A stretch of 27,748 nt of DNA from Bacteroidales bacterium M5 (GTDB lineage Bacteria; Bacteroidota; Bacteroidia; Bacteroidales; Muribaculaceae): NCBI GenBank assembly GCA_001689535.1, contig LUJP01000100.1, positions 1 through 27,748 of the forward strand, in the 5' to 3' direction. The translations under genes and the position numbers were made by a program. Positions 17,382 to 24,305 of this stretch are shown one piece after another. The notes below the pieces were generated by a model. It did no database searches and had not been told where the DNA came from. It saw only the letters and a program-made list of their open reading frames with translations. Numbering within the stretch: the stretch's first letter is position 1; each line of letters starts with the position of its first letter.

Positions 17382-17732
17382 TTACTGATGGAATATTTTA
17401 GCGACAATCTGCCATTTGCCGTCCATCTTGACAAGTGAATGGAAGTCAGTGAATCCGAGTCCGTGCCAGTCTTCCAGAACGACGCGAACCGTTGCGGCAG
17501 TGCCTACAACCTCCATCACGTCCACTTCATATCTGGTTTCGGGAGCGGCGCCGAACTGCGCGATTGCAGCATAGAGAGCGTCGATGCTTCCGGCGCAAAG
17601 TTCACCGTTCAGATATCCGTACATGATTGCACCCTTGTGGAACGCTTTCTTCGTAAGCTCCACATCACCGGTGGCGCAGCCGTTGACGTACTGCATCACC
17701 ACGTCTTTAATTTCCTGATAATCCTTTATCAT
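17382..17732 (-). CDS. NTF2-like (SnoaL/lumazine-binding type) protein, second of a tandem pair
   Basis: A 116-residue protein with the cone-shaped NTF2-like fold. It has an N-terminal helix pair (YQEIKDVVMQYVNGCATGDVELTKKAF), then HKGAIMYGYLNGEL, a middle SIDALYAAIAQFG helix, and the strands VDVMEVVGTAATVRVVLEDW and FTDFHSLVKMDGKWQIVAKIFHQ. The pattern is like the putative lumazine-binding/DUF4440 group. No signal peptide is seen, so it should be cytoplasmic. Catalytic function is unknown; such folds serve as small-molecule isomerases, hydrolases or binding proteins. It starts 1 nt after the stop of the first copy, so the pair is surely co-transcribed. A hairpin terminator follows. Confidence 0.75.
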   Translation of the reverse strand: MIKDYQEIKDVVMQYVNGCATGDVELTKKAFHKGAIMYGYLNGELCAGSIDALYAAIAQFGAAPETRYEVDVMEVVGTAATVRVVLEDWHGLGFTDFHSLVKMDGKWQIVAKIFHQ

Positions 17733-17733
17733 C

Positions 17734-18120
17734 TCACATTTTTTTGATTGTGTTTGAATTCTGATTGTAGGCTTTTGCCACGCATTTCCACTCTCCGTTA
17801 AGTTTCAGCAGCAGGAGGAAGTCCGTGAAGTCGATTCGGCCGCCCCACCCTTCTTCAAGCACACGAACCACAGCAACCGTCTCCTCAACGGCAAGCACAT
17901 CGATTCTCGCCTTGAAATTGTCGCCGGCACCTACAGTATCAACATTGCGATAGAACTGTTCGATGGAACCATGTTCCAATACACCGTCAAGCATGCCGAA
18001 CAATACTGCATCGTCGGTGAAAAGAGTTTTTGCATACCTGCTGTCGCCCTCGGCAACACTGCGCACGAAGTTCTCTGCGGCTTTTGCCACTGCTTCGTAT
18101 TCTTTGATCTGGTTTCTCAT
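17734..18120 (-). CDS. NTF2-like protein, first of a tandem pair
   Basis: A 128-residue paralogue of the next gene, with the same order of elements: EYEAVAKAAENFVRSVAEGDSRYAKTLF, DDAVLFGMLDGVLEHGSIEQFY, DVLAVEETVAVVRVLEEGW and FTDFLLLLKLNGEWKCVAKAYNQ. The two share the frame G-x-L-x-G-x-x-x-x-GSI and the FTDF-x-x-L-x-K-x-x-G-x-W motif. They differ enough to suggest an old duplication or a heterodimer. It is divergent from the HxlR regulator gene, with a large dyad between, so it is probably a target of that regulator. Function unknown. Confidence 0.75.
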   Translation of the reverse strand: MRNQIKEYEAVAKAAENFVRSVAEGDSRYAKTLFTDDAVLFGMLDGVLEHGSIEQFYRNVDTVGAGDNFKARIDVLAVEETVAVVRVLEEGWGGRIDFTDFLLLLKLNGEWKCVAKAYNQNSNTIKKM

Positions 18121-18145
18121 ATTGATGTTATTGATTCTCTGACCG

Positions 18146-18153
18146 CAAAATTA
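18146..18153 (-). promoter_or_regulatory. -7 box for the NTF2-like pair
   Basis: TAATTTTG on the minus strand matches TAnnTTTG, 25 nt upstream of ATG 18120. Confidence 0.55.
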
Positions 18154-18175
18154 TTAAGGTAATCGCTATCAGACA

Positions 18176-18218
18176 AGTACCGAAAATTTATTCGTATATG
18201 GAATAATTTTTCGGTACT
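18176..18218. promoter_or_regulatory. Large dyad operator between NTF2-like genes and hxlR-type gene
   Basis: An 18-bp left arm (18176-18193, AGTACCGAAAATTTATTC) is the reverse complement of the right arm (18201-18218) at 17 of 18 positions, with a 7-nt centre GTATATG. Weaker outer arms continue the symmetry: ATCGCT at 18162-18167 with AGCGAT at 18228-18233, and TCAGA with TCTGA. The centre, 18197, is midway between the two -7 boxes. It is a strong candidate for the HxlR-type regulator's binding site. Confidence 0.75.
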
Positions 18219-18239
18219 CTGATTTTCAGCGATATTGGT

Positions 18240-18247
18240 TAACTTTG
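18240..18247 (+). promoter_or_regulatory. -7 box for the HxlR-type regulator gene
   Basis: TAACTTTG matches TAnnTTTG and lies 16 nt upstream of ATG 18264, leaving a leader of about 10 nt. The -33 region falls on the right end of the dyad, which fits autorepression. Confidence 0.55.
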
Positions 18248-18263
18248 CCCTAAAAATTATGAT

Positions 18264-18617
18264 ATGGCATACGAAAAGAAGATACCCGTTGACCTCGATT
18301 GCCCGCTGCGACTTACAATGAGTCTGATAGAATCAAAGTGGAAAGGGTGTATCATTGATGAGCTTCGTTCAGGCGATGCGATGAGGCCCAGCGAGATACA
18401 CAAATGTCTGCCCGAAGCTGCGCCTCGTGTTCTGGATATACAGCTTAAAGAAATGGTTGAGGACGGTCTTGTGGTAAAGACCATTTATCCGGAACTTCCC
18501 CCACGGTCCGAATATCGGATAACCGAACTCGGAAAGACACTCTTACCAATAATCGACGCTATGCTTGAATGGGGCAGACAGAATATGCCTCTGTTTGAAA
18601 AGAAATATACTCGATGA
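18264..18617 (+). CDS. HxlR-family winged-helix transcriptional regulator
   Basis: A 117-residue regulator of the HxlR type, close to the family's usual 100-130. The N-terminal C13-P14 is the conserved Cys-Pro of the family; in some members this Cys senses quinones, aldehydes or disulphide stress. The winged helix follows: SLIESKWKGCIIDELRSG, MRPSEIHKCLPEAAPRVLDIQLKEMVEDGLV, and the wing VVKTIYPELPPRSEYRITELGKTL. The dimer helix IIDAMLEWGRQNM ends the chain. Family members bind DNA as dimers at inverted repeats, matching the dyad upstream. It probably controls itself and the divergent NTF2-like pair; the inducing signal is unknown. Confidence 0.9.
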   Translation: MAYEKKIPVDLDCPLRLTMSLIESKWKGCIIDELRSGDAMRPSEIHKCLPEAAPRVLDIQLKEMVEDGLVVKTIYPELPPRSEYRITELGKTLLPIIDAMLEWGRQNMPLFEKKYTR

Positions 18618-18641
18618 TTATAAACGCCAGGAATAGACAAG

Positions 18642-18669
18642 AAAAAAGCCGGGCGGCAGGCTCGGCTTT
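18642..18669 (-). terminator. Terminator of the que/small-protein series
   Basis: On the minus strand AAAGCCGAG (18669-18661) pairs with CCCGGCTTT (18653-18645) with one mismatch, followed at once by a T run (plus A tract 18642-18647). It lies 35 bp past the stop at 18704, between convergent genes, and could also end the HxlR-type transcript, though no T run follows on the plus strand. Confidence 0.75.
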
Positions 18670-18703
18670 GAGGCTGACTGACGGGAGAGGGTCCCGTAGC
18701 GGC

Positions 18704-18928
18704 CTATTTCTTTTCCTCTTTGGAGAGTAGGTAGCGGATTTTTTCCACGGCCACGCCAACGGCATCGAGCAGGCGTATTGCCTCTTCGGTGCGTAGCTTC
18801 TCGATACGGGCTTCGGCAAGTTCGCGGATCACTTCTTCTATCTCCTTAAAGGAGTATTCGGCTAAATTGACTTCCTCGCGCTGGAGGATGCGTTTCATCA
18901 ACGACTTCTTTTCATTTTTGTGTGACAT
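18704..18928 (-). CDS. Small charged helical protein, unknown function
   Basis: A 74-residue protein when started at ATG 18928 (MSHKNEKKSLMKRILQ); a longer reading from TTG 18967 is possible but less likely. It is highly charged and predicted mostly helical, with a likely coiled-coil stretch YSFKEIEEVIRELAEARIEKLRTEEAIRLLDAV. No family is recognised. It follows queC on the same strand with a 57-bp gap containing a hairpin that abuts its ATG. A terminator with a T run follows it. The uninterrupted frame, the ATG and the terminator support it as real. Confidence 0.6.
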   Translation of the reverse strand: MSHKNEKKSLMKRILQREEVNLAEYSFKEIEEVIRELAEARIEKLRTEEAIRLLDAVGVAVEKIRYLLSKEEKK

Positions 18929-18981
18929 AACGGGGAGATTTTGAAACTTCAAGTTCAAGTCTAACAACCTTCTCCCCCGTT
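18929..18981 (-). promoter_or_regulatory. Hairpin covering the ribosome-binding region of the small-protein gene
   Basis: AACGGGGAGA (plus 18929-18938) is complementary to TCTCCCCCGTT (18971-18981) with one bulged C. In the minus-strand mRNA the 3' arm occupies the ten bases directly before ATG 18928 and the 5' arm begins just after the queC stop. Folding would cover the initiation region. Confidence 0.55.
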
Positions 18982-18985
18982 CTGT

Positions 18986-19639
18986 TCAACAGTCGGGTTC
19001 ATACCCGGCGGCAATCAGGGCCTCGCGGCGTTCGCGGCATGTGGCGCAGCGTCCGCAATGATGCGCGCCGCCGCGGTAGCATGAGTAGGTGAGTGAATAG
19101 TCTACCCCGAGACTCCGCCCCCTACGCGTAATATCGGCCTTGGTCATGGAGGTATAGGGAGCGAAGATATGCACGTCGGCATACGTTCCCTCGCTCACGG
19201 CGCGGTCCATGGCGGCGATGAAGCCGGGTCGGCAGTCGGGATACACGGCATGGTCACCGCCGTGATTGGCGATCATCACCTGTGTGAGCCCACGGCTTTC
19301 GGCGAGTCCGGCTGCGATGGAAAGCATTATGCCGTTGCGGAAAGGCACCACGGTGGAGTGCATATTTTCCTCGGCATAGTCGGCCTCGGGTATATCGTCG
19401 GCTCCCGAAAGGAGGGAGCTCTCGAAATACCGGCCCATAAATCCAAGGTCTATCTCTATAAGCTCTATGCCCAGACGGCGACAGTTGACACGGGCACACT
19501 CGCGCTCGCGTTCGTTGTGGTTCGACCCATAGTGGAAATTGACACAGGCGGCTATCCTATCACTGTAGTCATAGAGCATGGTCACGGAGTCCATTCCTCC
19601 GGAAAGCACCAGCAGGCTGTCTTTTATCGCTGTATCCAT
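18986..19639 (-). CDS. queC: 7-cyano-7-deazaguanine synthase QueC
   Basis: A 217-residue enzyme that converts 7-carboxy-7-deazaguanine to preQ0 using ATP and ammonia, in queuosine biosynthesis. The ATP pyrophosphatase loop SGGMDS is at 13-18. The zinc site is the four-Cys group C187, C195, C198, C201 in SCYRGGAHHCGRCATCRERREA. The segments FHYGSNHNERE, VVPFRNG and HGGDHAVYPDCRPGF match the family. Length is normal. It starts 3 bp after the queF stop. QueD and QueE are not in the window. Confidence 0.95.
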   Translation of the reverse strand: MDTAIKDSLLVLSGGMDSVTMLYDYSDRIAACVNFHYGSNHNERERECARVNCRRLGIELIEIDLGFMGRYFESSLLSGADDIPEADYAEENMHSTVVPFRNGIMLSIAAGLAESRGLTQVMIANHGGDHAVYPDCRPGFIAAMDRAVSEGTYADVHIFAPYTSMTKADITRRGRSLGVDYSLTYSCYRGGAHHCGRCATCRERREALIAAGYEPDC

Positions 19640-19642
19640 AGG

Positions 19643-20113
19643 TCAGAAATTGTTGCGGAAAGCGGCCAGCATGCGGCTGCGTTTCATATCCTGATGCTCT
19701 TCGTCGGCATAGTTGGCAAACGGATAGATGGAAATGCCGCCGCGCGGAGTGAAAAGGCCTATCACCTCGAGATAGCGCGGATCCATCAGCCTCACCAGAT
19801 CCTTCATGATTATGTTCACGCAGTCCTCGTGGAAATCACCGTGATTGCGGAAGCCGAAGAGATAGAGCTTGAGGCTCTTGCTCTCCACCATTTTCACACG
19901 CGGTATGTAGTTTATAATGATTTTGGCAAAATCGGGCTGCCCGGTCATGGGGCAGAGCGATGTGAACTCCGGACACATGAAGGTAACCAGATATTCGTTT
20001 TCGGGATGCTTGTTGTCGAAAGTCTCGAGTATTTCAGGACAGTAGCGTGTGGGATACTCCACCCGCTTGTTTCCGAGCAGGCTCACGCCTGTCAGTTCAT
20101 CTTGGGTTCGCAT
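19643..20113 (-). CDS. queF: NADPH-dependent 7-cyano-7-deazaguanine reductase QueF
   Basis: A 156-residue reductase of the short, unimodular QueF type that reduces the nitrile preQ0 to preQ1. The catalytic Cys54 and Asp61 sit in FTSLCPMTGQPDF, the family's active-site block. The substrate-binding VESKSLKLYLFGFRNHGDFHE follows. The fold is the tunnelling fold shared with GTP cyclohydrolase I. It acts directly after QueC in the pathway, and the two genes are 3 bp apart. It follows the glucosaminidase gene by 43 bp. Confidence 0.95.
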   Translation of the reverse strand: MRTQDELTGVSLLGNKRVEYPTRYCPEILETFDNKHPENEYLVTFMCPEFTSLCPMTGQPDFAKIIINYIPRVKMVESKSLKLYLFGFRNHGDFHEDCVNIIMKDLVRLMDPRYLEVIGLFTPRGGISIYPFANYADEEHQDMKRSRMLAAFRNNF

Positions 20114-20132
20114 ATTTCAGTTATGTGTTTAT

Positions 20133-20154
20133 ACCGGACTGAGTATTGTCCGGT
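20133..20154. other. Hairpin between the glucosaminidase gene and queF
   Basis: ACCGGAC (20133-20139) and GTCCGGT (20148-20154) form a perfect 7-bp stem with an 8-nt loop. On the plus strand a TTTT run follows, giving a terminator-like shape against antisense transcription. On the minus strand no T run follows, so read-through into queF is likely. It does not fit a preQ1 riboswitch. Confidence 0.5.
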
Positions 20155-20156
20155 TT

Positions 20157-21098
20157 TTATTTGAATTGCAGAAGCTTCTGATAGAGATTCATGATGCTTA
20201 CGCCGTAGGCTGAATTGGCGGCCCAGCGGTTTGAGAGATCGTGCCATGTAGAGGCACAGCCGCGGTCCACAAGATTGAAGCGAGGGTCGACCAGCCGCTC
20301 GCCCCGCGGGAGGTCCTTGCGGGTGGCGTAGGCGTAAAGATGCTGTATCTGGGCCGTGACACCCTCCTCCACACTTCCGAAAGAGTGTCCGCGCATTCCC
20401 TTCTTGAGCACACCCAGACCGCAATAATTGTGTTGCGACGGGCGCACTGCCGTGCCGCCGGTAAACATGAACCATCCGGTTTCCACTATGGCCTGACAGA
20501 GGGCTATGTCGCCGCGAATGCCATAGCGGCGCCCCACTTCATGGAAAGCGCGGGCAATACGGGAATCGAAGTCGGGGTTGCGCGAGGCTACAAAACGCGT
20601 CATCACATCCACGCTCACCTGCGACCGTCCGAAAATAGCCATGGCGTCGCCCTCAAAATCGGCCAGCGCGTCCACTGCGGCCGACATCACATCCGGTTCC
20701 GGATCGGCTACCGGAGCGCTACCGGCATCGGGCTCAGCAACAGTGGAAGCCACTGCATTGTCATAGCTATCGGCCACTTCCACGGGCTCAAAAAAATCCT
20801 CGTCGTAACATGCACGGTCCTCCCGGAGAGGCATAGGGAAGGCAGCCACATCCGAGGCTGGAAGGCCTGCGGAAGGAGTAAGCGTGCGGCGAACCAGCGG
20901 CGCCTTTGCGGGTTCTTCAAGCGGAAAAATATCAGTGGCGGGGGGAAGAGAAACCTGTGTGGCGCGGGGGCGCGGAAGCATCTTGACCTGTTTCGACTTC
21001 CTCCAGAGGAAACCGATACGGGCCTCGGCTACTCCGCTTCCGGCAAGAAGCAGCGCACCCAGACACACAAATGTCCCTATGAAACTCGGAATCCTCAT
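20157..21098 (-). CDS. Glucosaminidase-domain cell-wall hydrolase
   Basis: A 313-residue exported protein with a C-terminal glucosaminidase domain (GH73-like, PF01832 type), which cuts N-acetylglucosaminyl bonds in peptidoglycan. Residues 1-26 are a signal peptide (FIGTFVCLGALLLAGSGVAEA). A long low-complexity, acidic and Pro/Ala-rich linker covers about 30-150. The catalytic domain occupies about 160-313: IALCQAIVETGWFMF with the likely catalytic E206, HNYCGLGVLKKG, SFGSVEEGVTAQIQHLYAY and NSAYGVSIMNLYQKLL. The spacing matches the family. It heads the minus-strand series with queF and queC, an unlikely functional pairing, and is divergent from the beta-galactosidase gene. Confidence 0.85.
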   Translation of the reverse strand: MRIPSFIGTFVCLGALLLAGSGVAEARIGFLWRKSKQVKMLPRPRATQVSLPPATDIFPLEEPAKAPLVRRTLTPSAGLPASDVAAFPMPLREDRACYDEDFFEPVEVADSYDNAVASTVAEPDAGSAPVADPEPDVMSAAVDALADFEGDAMAIFGRSQVSVDVMTRFVASRNPDFDSRIARAFHEVGRRYGIRGDIALCQAIVETGWFMFTGGTAVRPSQHNYCGLGVLKKGMRGHSFGSVEEGVTAQIQHLYAYATRKDLPRGERLVDPRFNLVDRGCASTWHDLSNRWAANSAYGVSIMNLYQKLLQFK

Positions 21099-21120
21099 GA
21101 AACCCTATCTTTTTCACTGG

Positions 21121-21128
21121 CAAAGATA
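21121..21128 (-). promoter_or_regulatory. -7 box for glucosaminidase-queF-queC
   Basis: TATCTTTG on the minus strand, 22 nt upstream of ATG 21098. It is separated by 13 bp from the same sequence on the plus strand, so the two promoters overlap. Confidence 0.55.
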
Positions 21129-21141
21129 AATAAAAAATAGT

Positions 21142-21149
21142 TATCTTTG
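21142..21149 (+). promoter_or_regulatory. -7 box for the beta-galactosidase gene
   Basis: TATCTTTG matches TAnnTTTG. The start would be near 21156, leaving a leader of about 57 nt before ATG 21213. Confidence 0.55.
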
Positions 21150-21212
21150 TAGAATAATAAACCCCGAATTAAATCATCCCAATCAAATAACAAAAGTAAC
21201 CCAGTCCAATCC

Positions 21213-24200
21213 ATGAAACGATTCTCAGCTCTCCTGCTTGCCACAGCCGCCGCTCTGGCTCTCTGGGCTCAGCCGGCAAAAGGGCAGGCGCCCTCCGGCC
21301 CCAATCCCGACAAACCCGAATGGCAGACCATCGAAGCCTTCCGCATAGGCCAGATTCCCAGTCACGCTCTTGTGGTGCCATATCCGGCCAACGATTTCAA
21401 GGCTATTTCGGAAATGGAATATGACCATTCGCCTTACTACATGAGCCTTAACGGTAAATGGAAGTTCCACTGGACCAAGAATCCCGCCAAGCGTCCGCAA
21501 GGGTTCTACGAACCGGGCTACGACGTGAGCGCATGGAACGACATCAACGTGCCCGGCAACTGGGAACGTCAGGGCTACGGAACAGCCGTATACACCAACA
21601 CCACATACGAATTCGACTCCAAATGGGCCGGATTCAAGAAAAACTGGCCTGAAGTGCCCACCGAGACCAACGAAGTAGGCTCATACCGCCGCAGCTTCAC
21701 CATACCCTCCGACTGGCAGGGACGCCGCGTGGTGCTCTGCTTCGAAGGCGTGATCTCATTTTATTACGCATGGGTCAACGGCCACTATCTCGGAACCAAC
21801 ATGGGCTCCAAGACAGCTGCCGAATGGGACATCACTGAATATCTCCAGCCGGGTGAAAACACCCTCGCCATCGAGGTTTACCGCTGGAGCTCCGGCGCAT
21901 ATTTCGAGTGTCAGGACTTCTGGCGCCTGAGCGGAATAGAGCGCGACGTATATCTCTACTCCACTCCCACCACGTATATCAGCGACTTCACCGTCACCTC
22001 TCCCCTCGACAAGAAGACCTACACCGTGGGACAGCTCGGCATGGAAATAGACGTGGAAGGCCTGCAACCCAAGAGCGACATGAAGGTGAGCTTCACTCTT
22101 GTTGACGCCGCAGGCAAGACCGTTGCTTCAGGAAGCGCCGACGCCAAGAGCCGGCTCCACTTCAACCGCGACCTGGGAGGCGTGGCTCCGTGGAGCGCCG
22201 AGCATCCCAACCTCTACACCCTCGCCATCAATCTTGACGACGCATCGGGCCGCACACTGGAGACCGTTGGCTGCAACGTGGGCTTCAAGACATCCGAGGT
22301 GAAAGACGGGGTGTTCATGGTCAACGGCATCCCCGTGAAGATAAAGGGCGTCAATCGCCACGCGCACTCGCAGCTGGGACGCACAGTGCCCCGCGAGACT
22401 GCACTCAAGGATATAGAACTCCTCAAGCGCCACAACCTCAACACCGTGCGCAACTGCCACTATCCGCAGGACCGCTACTGGTATTATCTCTGCGACAAAT
22501 ACGGCATCTATCTCATTGACGAAGCCAACAACGAAAGCCACGGTTACGGCTATGACTCTGAATCGCTGGCCAAACAGCCGGAATGGACACCAGTGGTGGT
22601 TGACCGCGTGCAGCGCATGTGGGAGAAGTCGAAAAACAATCCTTCGGTAACCTTCTACTCCCTGGGCAACGAATGCGGCAACGGCATAGTGTTTGAGGAG
22701 GCATACAAATGGCTCAAGAACCGCGAGCACAACCGTCCGGTGCAGTATGAACGCGCGCTCTATGACTGGAACTCCGACATTTTCGCCGAAATGTATATAA
22801 GTGTGGAAGGCGTGCGCAACTACGCCGACAATCCCCGAATGACTCGCCCCTACATTCTCTGCGAGTATGCCCACGGAATGGGCAACAGCGTAGGTGGTCT
22901 GAAGGATTACTGGGACCTCTTCGAAGCCTATCCCAAACTGGGCGGCGGATGTATCTGGGACTGGGTTGACCAGGGCTTCCTCGAAAAAGACTCGCTCGGA
23001 AACGACTACTGGGCCTACGGCGGCGACTACGGTCCCGCGATAGTGCCCTCTGACAATTCGTTCCTGCTCAACGGCCTTATCCGCGCCGACCGCACTCCCC
23101 ACCCCTCGCTGCTCGAGGTCAAGAAAGTCTATCAGTATATCAAATGCCGCCTCGTCAACCCGCAGTCGCTGCGCGTGGAGGTGAAAAACTGGATGGACTT
23201 CACAAATCTTTCAGACTATGAGCTGACATGGAAGGTGGTTACCCCTTCGGGCAAGGTGCTCAAGGAAGGCAAACGCACCGTTGACTGCAAGCCCCACCAC
23301 ACCGCAGTGTTCTCTCTGGGTCTTTACGACACAACCGACGAGCCTGAGGCCTATCTTGACCTGAGCTGGGCACCTAAAAAAGCATCGGCCATGATTCCTG
23401 CAGGCATGGAAATGGCCTACGATCAGTTCGTGCTCCCCGGAACTCCGGTGCAGCAGAATTTCACCGCCTCGAAGCTGTCGCGCAAGGGCAACACCTTCTC
23501 CTGCGGAAATCTCCGCTTTGAGGTTTCGGCCAAGACCGGCGAAATAACCACACTCGAGCGCAACGGACAACCGCTTACAGCCTCGCCCATAGCCCTCTCC
23601 CTCTACCGCCCGCTCACCGAAAACGACGCCTCATGGGGAGCCATGGGACACGACTGGAAGGCATCAGGTCTTGACAGCGCCTACACCGCCGCCCGCTCCA
23701 TCACTCTTGACGGCAACACGGTGGTGGTGAGCGCCGACGTGCTCGCTCCCGGCAAGAAAATAGGCTCAGCCGAGATGCGCTACCGCGCCGACCGTGAAGG
23801 CACTCTGGCCATAGACTGCCGCTTTGTGCCCGACACCGCCACAGTGAAGACTCTGCCCCGCGTGGGCCTCACCTTCCGCGTGCCCGATGCCGACGCCCCA
23901 ACAGTAACCTACTGGGGACGCGGACCGGTGGAGACATACATTGACCGCAACGCAGCCGGCCGCATAGGCGTTTACACCGTGCGTCCCGCCGACGATTTCC
24001 ATATCTACAACAAACCCTCCACCGCCGGAAACCACACCGATGTGCGCTCGGCCTCGCTCGACGGCTCGCTGCTGAAAGTGACCTCTACCGGTCCCTTCCA
24101 GTTCAGCGCCTACCCATATGCCGACGACGTGATTGACCGCGCCAAGCACACCAACGAAGTGAAGCCCGACGGACTGATCACCGTGCATGTGGATGCCGCC

Positions 24201-24305
24201 CAGACCGGCGTGGGCACCGCGACATGCGGCCCTGATGTGGATCACGCCTACCGGTTGTATGCCGTACCCTATCAGTTCACATTCTATTTCCAGACACGTA
24301 AATAA
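21213..24305 (+). CDS. Exported GH2 beta-galactosidase (LacZ type)
   Basis: A 1030-residue glycoside hydrolase family 2 enzyme releasing terminal beta-galactose. A signal peptide covers 1-24 (LLLATAAALALWAQPAKGQ). The sugar-binding jelly-roll contains SLNGKWKFHW, VPGNWERQGYGTAVYTN and FEGV. An Ig-like domain follows, then the TIM barrel with GVNRHAH, NTVRNCHYPQD and IDEANNESHG. The acid/base is about E487 in SLGNECGNG and the nucleophile E551 in ILCEYAHGMGNSVGG. The C-terminal beta-sandwich (about 760-1030) holds YWGRGPVETYIDR and a FQFSAYPY segment. GVNRHEH of E. coli LacZ is GVNRHAH here, as in many Bacteroidetes. It is probably periplasmic. The U32 gene begins directly after its stop. Confidence 0.92.
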   Translation: MKRFSALLLATAAALALWAQPAKGQAPSGPNPDKPEWQTIEAFRIGQIPSHALVVPYPANDFKAISEMEYDHSPYYMSLNGKWKFHWTKNPAKRPQGFYEPGYDVSAWNDINVPGNWERQGYGTAVYTNTTYEFDSKWAGFKKNWPEVPTETNEVGSYRRSFTIPSDWQGRRVVLCFEGVISFYYAWVNGHYLGTNMGSKTAAEWDITEYLQPGENTLAIEVYRWSSGAYFECQDFWRLSGIERDVYLYSTPTTYISDFTVTSPLDKKTYTVGQLGMEIDVEGLQPKSDMKVSFTLVDAAGKTVASGSADAKSRLHFNRDLGGVAPWSAEHPNLYTLAINLDDASGRTLETVGCNVGFKTSEVKDGVFMVNGIPVKIKGVNRHAHSQLGRTVPRETALKDIELLKRHNLNTVRNCHYPQDRYWYYLCDKYGIYLIDEANNESHGYGYDSESLAKQPEWTPVVVDRVQRMWEKSKNNPSVTFYSLGNECGNGIVFEEAYKWLKNREHNRPVQYERALYDWNSDIFAEMYISVEGVRNYADNPRMTRPYILCEYAHGMGNSVGGLKDYWDLFEAYPKLGGGCIWDWVDQGFLEKDSLGNDYWAYGGDYGPAIVPSDNSFLLNGLIRADRTPHPSLLEVKKVYQYIKCRLVNPQSLRVEVKNWMDFTNLSDYELTWKVVTPSGKVLKEGKRTVDCKPHHTAVFSLGLYDTTDEPEAYLDLSWAPKKASAMIPAGMEMAYDQFVLPGTPVQQNFTASKLSRKGNTFSCGNLRFEVSAKTGEITTLERNGQPLTASPIALSLYRPLTENDASWGAMGHDWKASGLDSAYTAARSITLDGNTVVVSADVLAPGKKIGSAEMRYRADREGTLAIDCRFVPDTATVKTLPRVGLTFRVPDADAPTVTYWGRGPVETYIDRNAAGRIGVYTVRPADDFHIYNKPSTAGNHTDVRSASLDGSLLKVTSTGPFQFSAYPYADDVIDRAKHTNEVKPDGLITVHVDAAQTGVGTATCGPDVDHAYRLYAVPYQFTFYFQTRK

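Noticed and set aside
20114..20156. preQ1 riboswitch ahead of queF
   Set aside because: The hairpin loop is only 8 nt and lacks the C-rich loop and A-rich tail pairing of class I preQ1 aptamers; the type II features are also absent.
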